64,000 bases of DNA from Escarpia spicata (lineage: Eukaryota > Annelida > Polychaeta > Sabellida > Siboglinidae): positions 53,358,274-53,422,273 of the forward strand of contig OZ023205.1 in the NCBI GenBank assembly GCA_963995525.1. The letters are read 5' to 3'. Below the pieces are notes generated by a model. That model did no database searches. It saw only the letters and a list, made by a program, of their open reading frames with translations, and was not told where the DNA came from. Each line of letters begins with the position of its first letter. The first letter of the stretch is position 1. Positions 23,232-36,794 of this stretch are shown here, in pieces. The position numbers were made by a program, and so were the translations under genes.

Positions 23232-24285
23232 CGGAAATGCCCAGGCTTCGAACCCTAGTACCCTGATTCGAAACAATTTCCATTCGAGTTAATATGATGC
23301 TGCCTTTCGTATCTACATAGGAAGAATGGACCGATCCTCTTCTTAATCCTCAGCTACACACAGCTTCCAATCAAATCCCTATTGAACTTTACTGGTACTA
23401 TCTGTCCACACGCACGTCTCTCCGTTCTATGTCGGCTACGACTGGCTGTAGTTACTCTGACATATTTGTTTCGGTTTCTCCACCCCCAGTCCGGAGATCG
23501 AAACGGCGTCTTAAGTAAAGGCTGTGGTCTGATTATATGGCACTGACGCCTCTGTCTAGAGGGTGAACATTGCACCGTTGATACACCACGCTTCCCTTGT
23601 GTGCCAACAGAATCTAGACATGACATGAAATCACACCTGAACAGGCGAAGTACGACAAACCGACAATGGAAGAAAACAGTAATTTAGAGATGCTGTTTAA
23701 TAAATCACATCACACGGACACGTGGAAGAACGACAGGCGTGATACTTCTAGGAGGCACGAACCAACATTGGCAACTTGGTGTTTGGTGTACTACGATGTT
23801 CGATAGCTCACTAATGCGAAATTGGTTGTGGCGCTGATACAAATAAATGCCTCTATTCTTCTACATTTTCCATTAACATTAACAGGAATTGAAAAAATGT
23901 CACAAATCACAGGGTTGCCGGCTTGCTGATCGACACCACGTTTATTTTTTAGTTCGAGTGGCGACTGTTTTATGGGGAAGTGCGATTCTGATTTTATTGA
24001 TATGTACAACATTTTTGTCAGGTAAGAAATTATATCTACGCAGAATGGGATACATTCGTCCCCTTTCGTAGCCTAATATTATCAGCATTGCTCAATTTTA
24101 GCGATGATATAACATAATAACGTTAACTATTTACAAAAATCGCTTCGTGGTAATTATCAATGGTAGGCTGCATACATCAGCCATCAACATTAATGAAAAT
24201 CTTCAATTAAAAAGTACAACGCTTCTGGTTTATACCGGTTTTCTCCAACAGTCGGTCATGGAGGTACATCCCACTTCCACTGAAC
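23232..24285. other. Non-coding stretch, nothing recognised
   Basis: No supported feature on either strand. Confidence 0.4.
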
Positions 24286-24292
24286 GGTTCAT

Positions 24293-24348
24293 TGTTGTCA
24301 TCGTCATCATCGTCATTATCGTCATCATCGTCATCATCTTCATCATGA
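24293..24348. repeat. (GTCATC)n microsatellite
   Basis: About nine imperfect GTCATC/GTCATT hexamers. They produce an Asp-rich tract on the minus strand that has no coding meaning. Confidence 0.9.
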
Positions 24349-24429
24349 CACGACCCAGGAGCTCTCTGTAGATTACTGTGCAGTGGGGTTAGGAGGATCC
24401 GGGTGAAGTCAGGGTAGCCGGTCTTGGTT

Positions 24430-24560
24430 CCTCTCCCTCTCCTTTCTCCTTTACCGCTTCTCCGCCTCATGTCATCCTCGCAGGGGGAGCTGCGGATTAC
24501 TCCAGACTCAGTACCCCCGGCAGATCGCTTTGCCAAACTTTGAAGACAATCTCAGCCAAT
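24430..24560 (-). mobile_element. CR1-like 5'-end fragment, diverged
   Basis: The minus strand reads AAGTTTGGCAAAGCGATCTG, then CCGGGGGTACTG and CCTGCGAGGATGACATG, which aligns to the ORF1 start region of the CR1 copy at 2900-2790 (GAGTTTCGCAAAGCGATCAG ... GGTACTG ... GCGCGAGGATGGC). It is more diverged than the 32.9 kb copy and probably from a related subfamily. Confidence 0.45.
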
Positions 24561-25054
24561 AATGTCGTTCGCCGAATCGTCCAGTGGTCTTCTGGGTGGT
24601 CTTCACGGACTGTTTGGGCAGAAGACGTAATTATTGGAATAACCAATGCTGCTCAACGGCTCGTGAGAATGGTCTTGCGATTCGTGGAATTAGGGCGCAG
24701 ATCTCCTACGCCGTTGGTCCGACGCGGATGGTCGGTATCCAGGTTCTGCCAGTTGCTGGTGTTAACGTGGCTTTTTCCATGCAATTTGTCATTGTGTGTT
24801 TGGATATTTCTTTTGGCCGCCACTATGGCCAGTCGTAGACGGGTTACAGTGTTGGGACATGTGACGTAGTTGGAACGAGTAACAGACCGTGGAAAATTCG
24901 CCAAAAAAGAACAGTCCAATCCCAAGCAGGACATTCATTGGCATAGAGCAATTACGGACAGAGAGTTGATCGGTTCATAATCCCTTGCCAGCTTATTTTC
25001 ATATACTCGTAGATACAGCGAGAACTGGGTGCTCTTCCAATGTGTTGTAATTGT

Positions 25055-25282
25055 TGCAATCTTGTGCTGCCGTTTCGAACCATGGACAAGTTAATTCACT
25101 CTACGTTGCTCCAGTTCACTCAGCGGTATGAATGAGTGGTGGATATATGAGTACGAATAGTCTGTGTCCATCAATTGCACCGTGGCTGAGAGAGAAGTCG
25201 AGCTGGTGTTCGATTGGGCAGGTCTAAGCAGGTGTAAATTGCAAAGCGCTTTGAAATAAGAGTCGTCGCGGTGCATTAAAAT
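25055..25282 (+). mobile_element. SINE copy (tRNA head lost)
   Basis: Contains CACTCTACGTTGCTCCAG, TTCACTCAGCGGTATGAATG, GTGGTGGATATATGAGTACG, a CACCGTGGCTGAGAG core and GTGTTCGATTGGGCAGGTC, followed by GCAAAGCGCTTTGA. It aligns along its length to the other SINE copies, but the GGACTGG tail is missing. Confidence 0.65.
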
Positions 25283-26036
25283 ACCTAGAAAACGAAGAAT
25301 TAATCATGTGGCGTGTTATCACGTGTATAGTTACTTAGAAAGGCATTACCAGATCTATAAGTGGTAATGTTATGACCACTCCCTAAGCATACCTTAATTA
25401 ATTAATTATACAAACAGCAAATATGTGCGCATACATATGTCGGCTGATGGTTTCGCCTCTCTGACGTATCTGCACTTGGCGATAGTTTTCGCGAACCTTT
25501 TACGTCTGTTGGGAAAACGGCAATGTCTCCGAAGATGAAAAATCGATCGGTGCAATGACGTCGGAATTTTGTTCACAAATTGTACCCATCTGATCCACTT
25601 ATCTCACTGGCAATCACGCACAGACGTCCGTCTCTTTGTTCACACGCAACGTCTGGAGACACAACAATGGTACATGCCTGACGACCTTCATCAGGGGATA
25701 TAGTCAGTTTCGCGGTTACGGTGACTCTACATGGCCAGTGTCAAACCTGCCAATATTTTCATTTCCGATCTAAAGTTGAACCTACAATCCGATTTAATGA
25801 CATGTTAATAGTACAAATACGAGTTTAAGTTGATCCTATCAAGCTTGTGTAAGGATGTGCGGAGAGCTTAATTGGATCCACCAGCAGAACCTGGGTATTG
25901 ACCTGTCAAGGTTGTCAGTTGCAATTGGACTTTGTAGAGCCTGTGTATTAACATATCGAGATTATCACTTACGCGCTTATAATGTCGATATAGTGTAATA
26001 GTGACATGGTCGCTGTTTATGCTATTTATAATAATT

Positions 26037-26345
26037 AGGAGCACAGTGGTACAATGACCAGAGCTTCGGACTCTCGACCGACATATGCTGCGGTGTTCGT
26101 TCACTCTACGTTGCTACGGTTCACTCAGCTGTATAAATGAGTACCTCGCTATGGACAGATGTGAATATTTGTGTATGAATAGTTTTCGCGCATTAATTGC
26201 AGCGTGGCTGGATGCTTCCTCGAGAAGTCGAGATGGTGTTCAATTGAACAGGTCTGCCAGGGAGTAAAGTATAAGCGCTTTGAACAGTCATGAGGACTGG
26301 ATACTGCTCAATATAAGAACTTACCTTTTTAGCTAGCTTACGCGC
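26037..26345 (+). mobile_element. SINE copy with degraded tRNA head
   Basis: The head (AGCACAGTGGTACAATGACC, GGACTCTCGACC) corresponds to the tRNA-like head at 13214 but box B is degraded (GGTGTTCGTTC). The body has all family blocks: TTCACTCAGCTGTATAAATG, CATTAATTGCAGCGTGGCTG, GTGTTCAATTGAACAGGTCT and AAGCGCTTTGAAC. It ends GACTGGATACTGCTCAATAT. Confidence 0.7.
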
Positions 26346-26605
26346 ACCCGTGGAGTAATAAACCAATTGTTACCATTGCAATACTTCGAACTTAGCTTAA
26401 CGATCATTTAATTACATACCATTTACGGTGTTGCTGCTGCAGATAATATTAACGCAACTACAGTGGCGCCACTTGGGGAATGAATAACAATACACTGAAA
26501 ACTCTAAACTCTGAACTCTAAAACAAATGTCTGTGTTTTTTGTTAATTACTTCGCCAAACAAGGGTCATTGATCAAAGAAACCGAATGCTTATAGAAAGA
26601 GGCGT

Positions 26606-26662
26606 GTGCACACGCGCACGCACGCACGCACAGACATACACGCACACACACATATATATAAT
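26606..26662. repeat. Short (CA/CG)n-(TA)n microsatellite
   Basis: CACACGCGCACGCACGCACG grading into ACACACATATATATA. Confidence 0.85.
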
Positions 26663-26936
26663 TATCATATCGATATCGTGACAAGTTGGAAATCCATGGA
26701 TCCAATTAACATTAGGTCAGTTTGACAGTGGGATGATTGTAAAAAATGGGTAGAACCGACACGTGTTTCACTTCTGCAGTACCAGACTAAAGTTTAAAGA
26801 AACTCTGCGGTACCAGACCAAAGTTAAAGCACCTATAGAATCAGGCTCTACTGTTTCAACTTCAACAACTGGCAACGATTAACATCAGCAAAAGTAGTAC
26901 AGTACTTCGATTAGTGTCGCCCTCCGCTTTCTTACA

Positions 26937-27065
26937 TGGTTGGCGACAAAGTTCTTCTGACTAATGCAGGCAGGAACATCAGATGTCGGGCGAATTGGCG
27001 CCGATTTGGTCAAACATCTATTCCCAAGCACCAAGACCACTCCGTCCAAGTTGGCTCGACAAAAT
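26937..27065 (+). pseudogene. Possible LTR-retrotransposon integrase C-terminal fragment
   Basis: A plus-strand frame reads VGDKVLLTNAGRNI, then a short shifted region with NWRRFGQTSIPKHQDHSV and a stop. A GDKVL...W.....I pattern is common in the C-terminal domain of retrotransposon integrases. Only about 40 residues are visible and there are no flanking LTRs, so the call is weak. Confidence 0.22.
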
Positions 27066-27383
27066 AGCGGGAAGTCTCCAGACACATTGTGTCTTACGGG
27101 GGGAAGGTTTTTGTTGGTGACAATAACAATTATTCTTTTAATAGGCTTAATAATTGTGACAACACATTTTATTCTTAAAATTGGCTCACGGATAAGTTGT
27201 ACTCGCTTACACTCATCAATAAAATAAAAAAGGCAGTGATTATTACAATTACTGTATTTTGGCCCTAAACTCGTTCTCAGCCATTTTTATTACTTCTTTC
27301 GGTAATTACGGCACAGCATGCATCATGTAATAATATCCCTGTTATATTACCTTAGTTTGGTGGACAGACGGACGAATGGACAT

Positions 27384-27578
27384 ACAAATATATACATACA
27401 TACATACATACGTACCTATATACATACATATGTATATACGTGCATACGTGCATACGTGCATACGTGCATACGTGCATACGTGCCTACGTGCCTACGTGCA
27501 TACGTGCATACGTACATACGTACACACGTACATACGTACCTACACACACAACCACACACACACACACACGCACGCACG

Positions 27579-27616
<38 letters not shown>

Positions 27617-27619
27617 TAC

Positions 27620-27699
<80 letters not shown>

Positions 27700-27700
27700 A
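27384..27700. repeat. Compound microsatellite: (TACA)n, (CATACGTG)n, (CA)n, (GGCA)n
   Basis: Four different simple repeats abut one another: ATACATAC at 27388-27430, an octamer CATACGTG at about 27440-27540, CA/CGCA to 27612, and at least 19 copies of GGCA at 27622-27700. The open frames across it are artefacts. Confidence 0.95.
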
Positions 27701-27702
27701 CA

Positions 27703-29380
27703 CACAAACTCAAACTGATTTTGATATATTACATTACGCAGCACTAAAGATTGTTCGTAGCATATCGCACCACGTTCATGGTCGCCATTCGCCACGTGGT
27801 GCCATCACCGGGTGGCCAGTTACAAAGAATGGCGGGGCACGATCAAAGACGTCCGTCTGATAACAGTCTCGACTGAGATGCGTTTGTAATGCATTTAGTC
27901 CCGTCGCGGGCGTCTAGTGTACGTGGAAGGAATGCTGGAATGCGCGGGCTGATGTAGTCACGGAGACCTGCATGTACGCGGGCCAACGGGCATGCCTACC
28001 CAAACACTGGCCTTGAGGAATGCGCTTTGTTTGCAAGGACAGAGGGAGGGAACCTGGAATCCCAGCGGTAGACACACATGAGGAATATGTCTTAGTGGGT
28101 TTATGGGTCGACTTGACTCCGTATACCCCCAAACGCAGCGACCATATTTTACCCGGAAGTTGAGCCTAAAATTAGTAAAGAATCCACATTGTCCATATTA
28201 CTCAATGACAATGCGGAGACTACTCTGAATTTCGAGATGTAAATCCTATATTTATTAAATTGATGGTTTCTGTACAATCGAACGCACGATTTCCAGAGTA
28301 ACGAACAACTGAGCCGGGAAACTCAAAATGTCCGATTTTAATTTAAAATGTATTCTCGCAATTAAATATTCATATTACAGTACTGTAAACCTTTAATATT
28401 CATTCATGAACCATACGTATCATGTTATGGTGGAAGGCTCGTTGCGTTTTTCTGCATGGAATTCACAATTCCAACAAACATCCATTACATATCTACCGGA
28501 GTTTCCAGAGGTTTACTGTTGGAAATGTGTAGCGGACAAGGAGGAATGGTGAACGTTTGACGTTTTTCGCGGCCGTGTGGGATAGTATTGCAGATTCGCG
28601 ATCGAGGGAATGGTGTTGGACACCGTGAGATATTTGTACGCTTCCAGAACTGAACTCATTTGCCGTAATTGGAGCTTACGCACCCTTCGCGCCTTCAGCC
28701 TACAGCTCTGAAATACACGGTATATTTATCGAACATATCAAAATAAAACTTCAAATACCCATTATATAGGTGTGATTATTAAAACTGCTAATAACTGACG
28801 ATTATGAGAAATTCGTCAATTATAATAATAATTTGAACACCAGCAGAAACGCCAATGTTTTACCATAAGTTTTTTTCATGATGTCTTGAACCTTTGTTAA
28901 TGCAGCATGTGACAGGTACTTGTGGTGCTTCGATTAAGTAGACCATCTCGTGCAGCGCGCACCTGCTATTCGTCGTCCAGTCCGGTTAATTAATTAGGTG
29001 CATTTTAATTATTTTTATTGGCAGATCGATGGATCTATTTGATGGCTTAGTTGGCCTTTGATGTTCCGGGTAGTTTCATTGGCTTCATGGTACTATTCCA
29101 GCAGATAAATGCGATGAATAGGGCAAGTTTATTGTGTAGTTATCATCCGATGTCGTCTAATTCATGGCAGATTCCAGTGGCTACTGTGTCAAAAATATCG
29201 ATTATAACATACAGTTCGGTTTTCTGTTAGTTATGCTGACCGAATTAACAATGCAAACCCGTCAAATTGCATCTCCGACATGGGCTGGGCTTGGTTTCCA
29301 AGGATCTAGACGCAATAGAAGTTATTTTATTATTATTATTATTATTATAGGTGCATCCAGACCTATTTAACGTGCCCCTC
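27703..29380. other. Non-coding stretch, nothing recognised
   Basis: No supported gene. A short (ATT)n run lies at 29328-29350 and may be a retroelement tail. Confidence 0.4.
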
Positions 29381-29394
29381 GTTACGTGCTCCCC

Positions 29395-29545
29395 AACCGT
29401 TCCGAAATTATGAACGTCGTCGCGACAAAAATCTTACAGCACCCCCTCCCCGCCGTCTTCCGATGTAAATATCAGCCAGCGGAGTCGTGCTGAAGCTCCG
29501 GCTCAACCCCTCAGATATGAATTTGGTTCGGCCGCCTGCGTAAGC
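29395..29545 (-). repeat. Dispersed repeat core (GAAGACGG family), minus copy
   Basis: The minus strand reads GAGCTTCAGCACGACTCCGC, GATATTTACATCGGAAGACG and GGGGTGCTGTAAGATTTTTG. It aligns in order with TAGCTTCAGCACCACTCCGC, GATATCGTAAGACGGGG and GATGCTGTTGGAAC at 37378-37455 in the MITE-like insertion. Confidence 0.5.
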
Positions 29546-29750
29546 TCCAACTGCGCGTGATGCGAATGCCCATGCATGTGCATCACGCGTGCTCACAGAA
29601 GCCATCGACCAACCGGCCTGCGTTGATAACAGTTTTGCGAGTTCACTTTAAGGAGACAACAACAATTATAGCCGCATTTCACATGTTGCTCAGTGTTCAG
29701 TATAACAAAAACTGAAGCCATAGGCTAAGCATTTCCGACACCTGCTCAAT

Positions 29751-29897
29751 ATGTCTGGGGACATCTCAACTGATGAGCTTGAAAGAGTGACCGACGTCCA
29801 ACTGCTAATTGGCTTGCTGATCCACCAGAACTACCCACTGCCTCATTCAGGAACAAAAAGACGCCTGGTAAAAACATTTTTTCAGCGCAGTTTCTGA
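29751..29897 (+). CDS. Possible small exon or ORF, 48 residues, unrecognised
   Basis: An ATG at 29751 opens MSGDISTDELERVTDVQLLI and continues through GLLIHQNYPLPHSGTKRRLV to a TGA. The composition is protein-like rather than repeat-like, and a GTAAAA donor-like word follows CGCCTG inside the frame at about 29868. It could be the first coding exon of an unseen gene or a fragment of a mobile-element protein. There is no homologue I recognise and no linked exons were found. Confidence 0.2.
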   Translation: MSGDISTDELERVTDVQLLIGLLIHQNYPLPHSGTKRRLVKTFFQRSF

Positions 29898-30299
29898 AAT
29901 ATGAAGGCAGATAAAGAAGCCTAGCAAAATCGTCCGTGACAGTAACATATGGCATCAACAGCAACCTAGATGTTCTGCCTATCTGTATATGCTGGGTGAT
30001 CCCTCGTCGTTACAGTGATAGCACACTCGTACTGAAATGGGTGCTACCTGATATATGAGGATGAACACATTTTCGAAACAATTTGTAATGGAGTAAAGGG
30101 AACGATAAGTGTATAAAGAGGTATTTCAGATTGGATAGTTCAGATTGGTAGATATGTTTTATTTTATCGCAATCAATTTACATTTCTTCTTGTGACGTTT
30201 AGATCGCCATCAGCAATCTTCATCATATAACTACTGCTAGATGGCGACACGGTAGTTTCATCCCAGTGATGTCATTCACAGGTGTGGGCGCCCGGCTAC

Positions 30300-30815
<516 letters not shown>

Positions 30816-32145
30816 TTTCACCTTTTCCGATTCGCGATAATGCGAATAATAATAATGATTATTTTCCTCCAAATGCTCTACTGCACGAATGCCAGCTATC
30901 GGGAGTTACACTCAATTAAATTACCTTCAGCAAATAGCCATCGTCCGTCTTTAGGGCGCTCGCATTTTTGGAGTAACGACTTGTAAATGCTCAACGAGTG
31001 AACACATCAGCGCGGGCATATATGAGACACGTGTTCTGCATGAAATTGGACAAACACACTGTTTGCCGTGTCAACAAAAGGACACGATGCACAACACCTA
31101 AACGATGCCACATAGTAGCCAGTTTTTCTTTACCCCCTCTTCCCCGAAATGTTCTCAAGCAAGGTCAGACCTGAGATGTTGAATGAATATGAAAGTGTTG
31201 AGCATGTTTCTCAATTAAGACACATATAAGGAATAAAGGACTAGTGAATAAGCAGTGCAGATTATATATAAGAAATTATTCATACTTATTGAGGATTGTA
31301 CATGAATTTAGCACATTATCTGCTGATTGTGTAAATGCTTGCAGTGTGAATATGTTTATAATCCAAATCGATAAATATCTCAGAAGGCTGGATACACACA
31401 GACACAAAACTCTCGATAATCCAAAGGTTTGCTTGTCCACATGCCATTTGCGGCTTTACTTTGGAAGGCAATCTTGTTATATCGTTTCCGCGCTTCGTCC
31501 CATCTCTGGCATAATTACATAATGGACTGACACATAAATTCTCTCACTTTCTCAAACTGTCACACGACCCTTCTTATTTCATCTGTTTTTATTTCAGTTT
31601 TTAAACTATTTTTGAAGTAGACGTCTATTTGGGCGTTACGTGTGAGGATGCCTATAACGCCATCTGACGTCTACCGCTCTCAATCGATGTCCTAAATAAT
31701 TATACTCGCTCAAATGCGCCGTCCGTTTCACGTCAGTGTAGCATCTTATAGCGGCGAACCGCCTCATTAGACTTAAGTACTTCCACGCAATGAAAGCTTC
31801 TAGGAAATTATGTTTCCAACACGGCCTTGGTGAAAATCTTGTCCACTTGAACGTTCACGGAATATTCGTGCAACGATGGCCTTATCATCAGAGGAAACCC
31901 GCTTCCTCGTCAGGTGCCCGTAATGACGAGGCCTAGGTACAGAGATAGAAAGCGGGTGCGTGTCTTGCGGTAATCAATAGGGGTATTCGATTGATAATAC
32001 AAGGAAATGGCTTGTTAATCCCTCTGTGTGTATGATGTATTCGTGAATGTTTCAAAGTTGTTTCACACCATGCTATATATCAGCGAATTCTTAAAGTAAA
32101 TAAATCGAGGTGTTATACAAACAATTAGTTGACTTATGCCACTAC
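30816..32145. other. Non-coding stretch, nothing recognised
   Basis: No supported gene or repeat structure. Confidence 0.4.
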
Positions 32146-32149
32146 TATC

Positions 32150-32400
32150 CTTTGCTGCCGTTTCGAACTTTTGGCAAGTCCGTTCACTCTACGTTGTTCT
32201 AGTTCACTCGGGTGTATGAATGTGTGGTGGATGTATGTGTACGAATACTTTTTCGCGCATTAATTGCAGCGTGGCTGAATGCTTCCCATAGAAGTTGACA
32301 CGGTGTTCGATTGAACAAGTGTGCCAGGAAGTAAAGTGTAAAGCGCTTTCAGCAGTCGATATTGCGCTACATAAGAACGTACCTTTTTACCAATTATATA
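32150..32400 (+). mobile_element. SINE copy (tRNA head lost)
   Basis: Shows TGCTGCCGTTTCGAAC, GTTCACTCTACGTTGTTCTA, GGTGGATGTATGTGTACGAA, TTAATTGCAGCGTGGCTGAA, GTGTTCGATTGAACAAGTG, AAAGCGCTTTCAGCAG and CTACATAAGAACGTACC, in the same order as the other family members. Confidence 0.7.
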
Positions 32401-32851
32401 ATTGTTGTTATAGGTTATTATATTATAACAGTAGGGACAACACAACATATCGATATCTGTATACCATCCCTTCTAAAGGATAAAGATAGGTATTTTCGGG
32501 TAAACTCTCCATTACTCTGTAACGTCAAAAAGGGCGGTTGCTACCGGTTAGGAACAACAACAAGTAATAGTAACAGTAATAATAATAAATGATGCATATA
32601 GTAACTGCAATGTTTACTACTGCTTGAACAAATTCAGCAACTGCCAGCGATAGACAAAACAAAACATATCTGCAATTCTTTATTGTCATCTTTACAAACT
32701 GTCGTATCATTATCATACGTCTTGAAAAAGCGATATTGAAACCTTTACCCGCAGCAGGTATGACATTGACTCGTCGGCTCCAAGTTATTTCTGAATAACA
32801 CAAAGCTACGCTCTATAGCAAACTATGGCAAGAAAAACCGAACAAGCCTTC

Positions 32852-33205
32852 TGACCATCCTCGCGCGCCAGGGGTCGCTGCTGCTGATTACGTCAGTGCC
32901 AGCCAGCACCACCCCTGGCTGATCGCTTTGCGAAACTCTGAATTTTAGCTCAGCCTATGAAATCGCTCAATAGATCAGTGGATGTCGGCAGGTCAGGTGG
33001 TCATAATAAAACTAATTTTAACCAACCGTGGCTCGTGTTACATGCAATGTTTATGAAGTAGAAGCAATTATTCGAATACACAATACCGCTCAGCTGTTCG
33101 TGCTAATGGGCGAACGGGTCATTATATATTGGGATTCCCAGAAGTCGTGTATCCGTCTTCAAATTGGGGCGGGTATTTGCGCTGGCTTGCGAGGATGCTT
33201 CTGAC
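32852..33205 (-). mobile_element. CR1-like 5'-end-only fragment
   Basis: 32855-33086 is nearly identical (roughly 95% by eye) to 2800-3030, the 5' UTR and ORF1 start of the CR1 copy at the window start. Weaker similarity continues to the block GCTTGCGAGGATG (33184 versus 3209). No downstream part of the LINE (SGNH, endonuclease, RT) is present, which is the opposite of the usual 5' truncation. Confidence 0.7.
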
Positions 33206-36200
33206 TGATATACCTTCTCAATTCGAATGTTTTTCGCTGACCTCATTTCAAAATCAGTATCCACTACATCCTACTACCTCCTACGTGCACCTTTTGTTTG
33301 TGTTTGTGATTTTGGTGAAATCACCAGACAAATCGTTAACTAATTTAATGTTTGCTCAAGTATGAATTCATGTGATTTTCATAACTGGATTATTCCCGTG
33401 AATGCGAGATACGATGATGCACGTTTCTGTGTTGACAATGTCGACATTCCTTGTTCTCTCTAAAACCACATGGCCTACACATTCGGTGGTTTGAAAGCTA
33501 ATTGTTGGCCCGGCAATTTAATATAACAAATTAATTAAATTAATTATTTGGGCCAGGTAAACTAATTAAAAGTACTTTTTTTATATCTGGAAACGATATG
33601 CAGAGGCCTTTGCACAACCACGGGACACCGCTGCACAATGATGATGATGACGACTTTGTTTATTAAACCGACTGCACAAACTGTTCACACAGTACATTTT
33701 TGAGACATCAAGGAACCGGATACGCGATTGGCAAAACCAGCTGAAGAAGTATGAAGTTGAATCCAGCGACACATTTGTAGGTAAGATTATTATCTTTACG
33801 GTGATATAAAAATATTAAATTCCGCCATTGCAATTTTATGTACGGTCTGAAGCACTAATCCGCATAGATGCGCGCCACGCTAAGTCCTAGCGGTGCTACC
33901 TGCGGTGACGTCATAACGTCCCTAAAGTGTCGCAACAAACTGTGCAAAAAATGTACAGAAAAGTGTGACCAAAAGGGGATTTTGAAAAGTGTGACAAAGG
34001 AGTTTAAAATAGTTGAATATCAGGACTCTGTGTTTAAATTACATTTAATTCTGATTGGGAATAAAAAAGGTTAATTTCGTTTAGTCATTAACGTCGCTTC
34101 TATATTGTTATAACAAACTTATTATTAACATAGCGTTTACCTGCTAAAGTGTTATTATATTATATTATAATATAATTTATTATTATATTATATTACAACG
34201 AATTTATGGTCTGGTTGTTATATGTGAAAAAACCAGCAAGATCATCTGATAACGCATTATTACGTAACTTATTACGTGACTCCAGAAACGTACACTCCAC
34301 TAAATATAACGCTCTTCGACATCATTGAACTAATTTATTTATCAATCTATTTAATTAATTATGCAAATGCGTTGAATATATCTTTACAGTGTTAATTTAA
34401 ATTAAGTAATACGAATTTGGTCAAGATTATTATAATTAGCAAATTTAACCAACCTTACCAGTTCTTCGATTCCTTGCATGTTCTTGGAGTATCGTAAATT
34501 GATATCATACTTTACTGTATGGTATTATATAATAACGTCTTATCTTGTCTTGGTTCGAATTAAAACCCTGAGAACATGTTATACTTTGACATCCACGTGT
34601 CATAATTTGATTACAGCCGACCCGCTGCACATTATTTTTACACCGATCCAAACAAGATCAGTAATTTATTTATAAACATGATTGGAACGTAATGCAAATC
34701 TCCATCCTGTGTAATTGATTATCGAATATCACATTGTCGGGAAGACTATTACGGCGACAAAGGAAATATCGCGAACCGGATTAATGACCGTACGGTATCC
34801 AGAAAGTAATCAGCTTCGGGATCAGCAAAGACATTCAATCACCAACCTGTAGGTCATTACGATGCCGTATCCATAAGACAGATTACTCAAGTTATCCGCG
34901 CTCCGCCGAACTTGTGCTTTCGCTGTTGTTCTACTTTGTACAATTTCATCACGACTCTGTAGAGGTCTCATCCATCACAGCTGCATCAAGGTTGTCTCGC
35001 TGTTATTGAATGGATGATGCATTGCATAGATGTGTTGCAGGTTGTGTATGTCTCGTCGAGTATTAATGGATCTTACTGGGTGCAACCTCTTCATCGGACA
35101 CGTATGAAGGATATCATATTATTAGAAAATAATCCCAATTGTGTAATAGGGTCTATTGGAGCTTGAACAGTTGTACACAGTGGCAACTAATTTATCCGGA
35201 CATTTTAGCTCGATTAACAAGTTGTGTGTTTCTAGATATAGTATTAGGGTGCCCGGTTTACTAAGATCCGGATTAATGCTGTTTCACTGTAATTGATGAA
35301 TAGTTGCTTACGTTCAATGGTGGAGCAACAAACTACTCGTTTTCATCGGCGCCATCTGGTGAATTGATTCCTACCCAATCCCGTAGAAACGGATAGCATA
35401 AAACACATGAGAAAATAACTCTAAATAACTGTCGTTGTGTTGTTTTAAATGCATCGCCAATATGTAAATCAGAGGCCACTGATTCAGCGACGCGAATAAA
35501 CAGAGCCAGAAGCAGGTGGACTCGGCGCCTCGGCGGAGAAATACTTACAATGATCCAAAGTTACCATATTAATACATAGATGTTTCACATATCAACATTT
35601 AGGCGTTCGTTTGACGATTGGAATTGCAGTGTAAAATCTTGTGCGCGTTTCTGATTATTGATTGGTATATTGCTGGCGATGCATGCATTGGAACATGCAC
35701 AGCGTGGATCGAAGTCCAGACACGACGCCGCGTCAAGTCAATGCCGTCCGCGGTGACACGACACGTATTTTCAATTTGGCTGAAAAAGACACATCATGCG
35801 AAGAAGTCAACTAATTGGCAACGTTGATGAAATTATATTGGCTTCCAATGACAGGCAGTTCGTGACGCTGCATGGCTGGTCGATTGCTTGCGCATAAACA
35901 GCAGTTTTCGATTAAATAAAGGTTAAATTCTATGCACAGGAATCCGTGAAGTGCCAAATCCCCGGAAAATACAAATTGGCACCATCGCAATGCCAGTTGC
36001 TGTTGCAACACCGAATGACAGTTTGTGAAGAAGATACCAGACACACACAAAGGATGATAAATAGGCCATGTCCCCCTAACATAATCACAAGTCAGATGTG
36101 GTAGTTGACGTTACTACCAGAGTGGTGATCTGTTGTGCGCGGTTTGCTTAGCGAGTGCTGTTCCACACCAGTGGCGCCACACGACGGATGGGGAACGTCC

Positions 36201-36790
36201 AACATGACAGCGGCAAGCGGCATTGCACCCATTTTGAAGATGCCGTTGCTCCACACTATTTTACCAGTAATAACACCAGCATCTTGTCACCTCATTTATG
36301 AATTCATGTAAAACTGTGCTGTCCGTGTAAAAACGATACCAATAACGTCGCCACCTGTTGATCATTAAAAAACAACAAACTACGAGAGCTGCATGAGGCC
36401 ACATTTCTTATCATTACACTCAGACTCCAATATCACATCGTTTAATGTGTTGAACGTATGGTAAGAGAACGGCTGAAGTACTATCGTTGGCATCACTTCG
36501 AAGCCAACTACTCAATTGAGCCTCGTGTTCGTTGAAATAAACTGCCAGTGATTTTGACTCGCTACGTCCTTTCAAATATGTTTTGTAAAAATAGTTATTA
36601 ACAAGGAAAATATTGTTGTGAAGTTCCTAGGTTAATATTGAGCATTTTGATTCGTTTCGCCGCATGGCCACGAAGCTGATGTAGCGTTGGTACACCAAAG
36701 CGAGAGAGGAGTACGTGAGCTAGACTCGGAAAACCGTAGTATGCGAGTTTATTCCGTTCGCTTACATATACTATCATTTCTAAACGACCT
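33206..36790. other. Long AT-rich non-coding stretch
   Basis: No supported gene over 3.5 kb. A near-palindromic ATTATATTATA cluster lies at 34150-34200. A 68-residue frame at 33868-34074 has a CxxKLCKKCTEKCDQ cysteine cluster but no recognisable homology or context. Confidence 0.4.
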
Positions 36791-36794
36791 GCCT

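Noticed and set aside
22524..23292. ~250-residue Leu-Pro and Arg-Glu frames crossing the gap
   Set aside because: Simple CT repeats joined through unknown bases.
24540..24934. Overlapping 109- and 93-residue frames on opposite strands
   Set aside because: No recognisable motif; next to a CR1 5' fragment and probably its upstream flank.
27318..27860. 180-residue frame with Tyr-Ile-His and Arg-Gln-Ala-Gly repeats
   Set aside because: Compound microsatellite; no non-repeat domain on either side.
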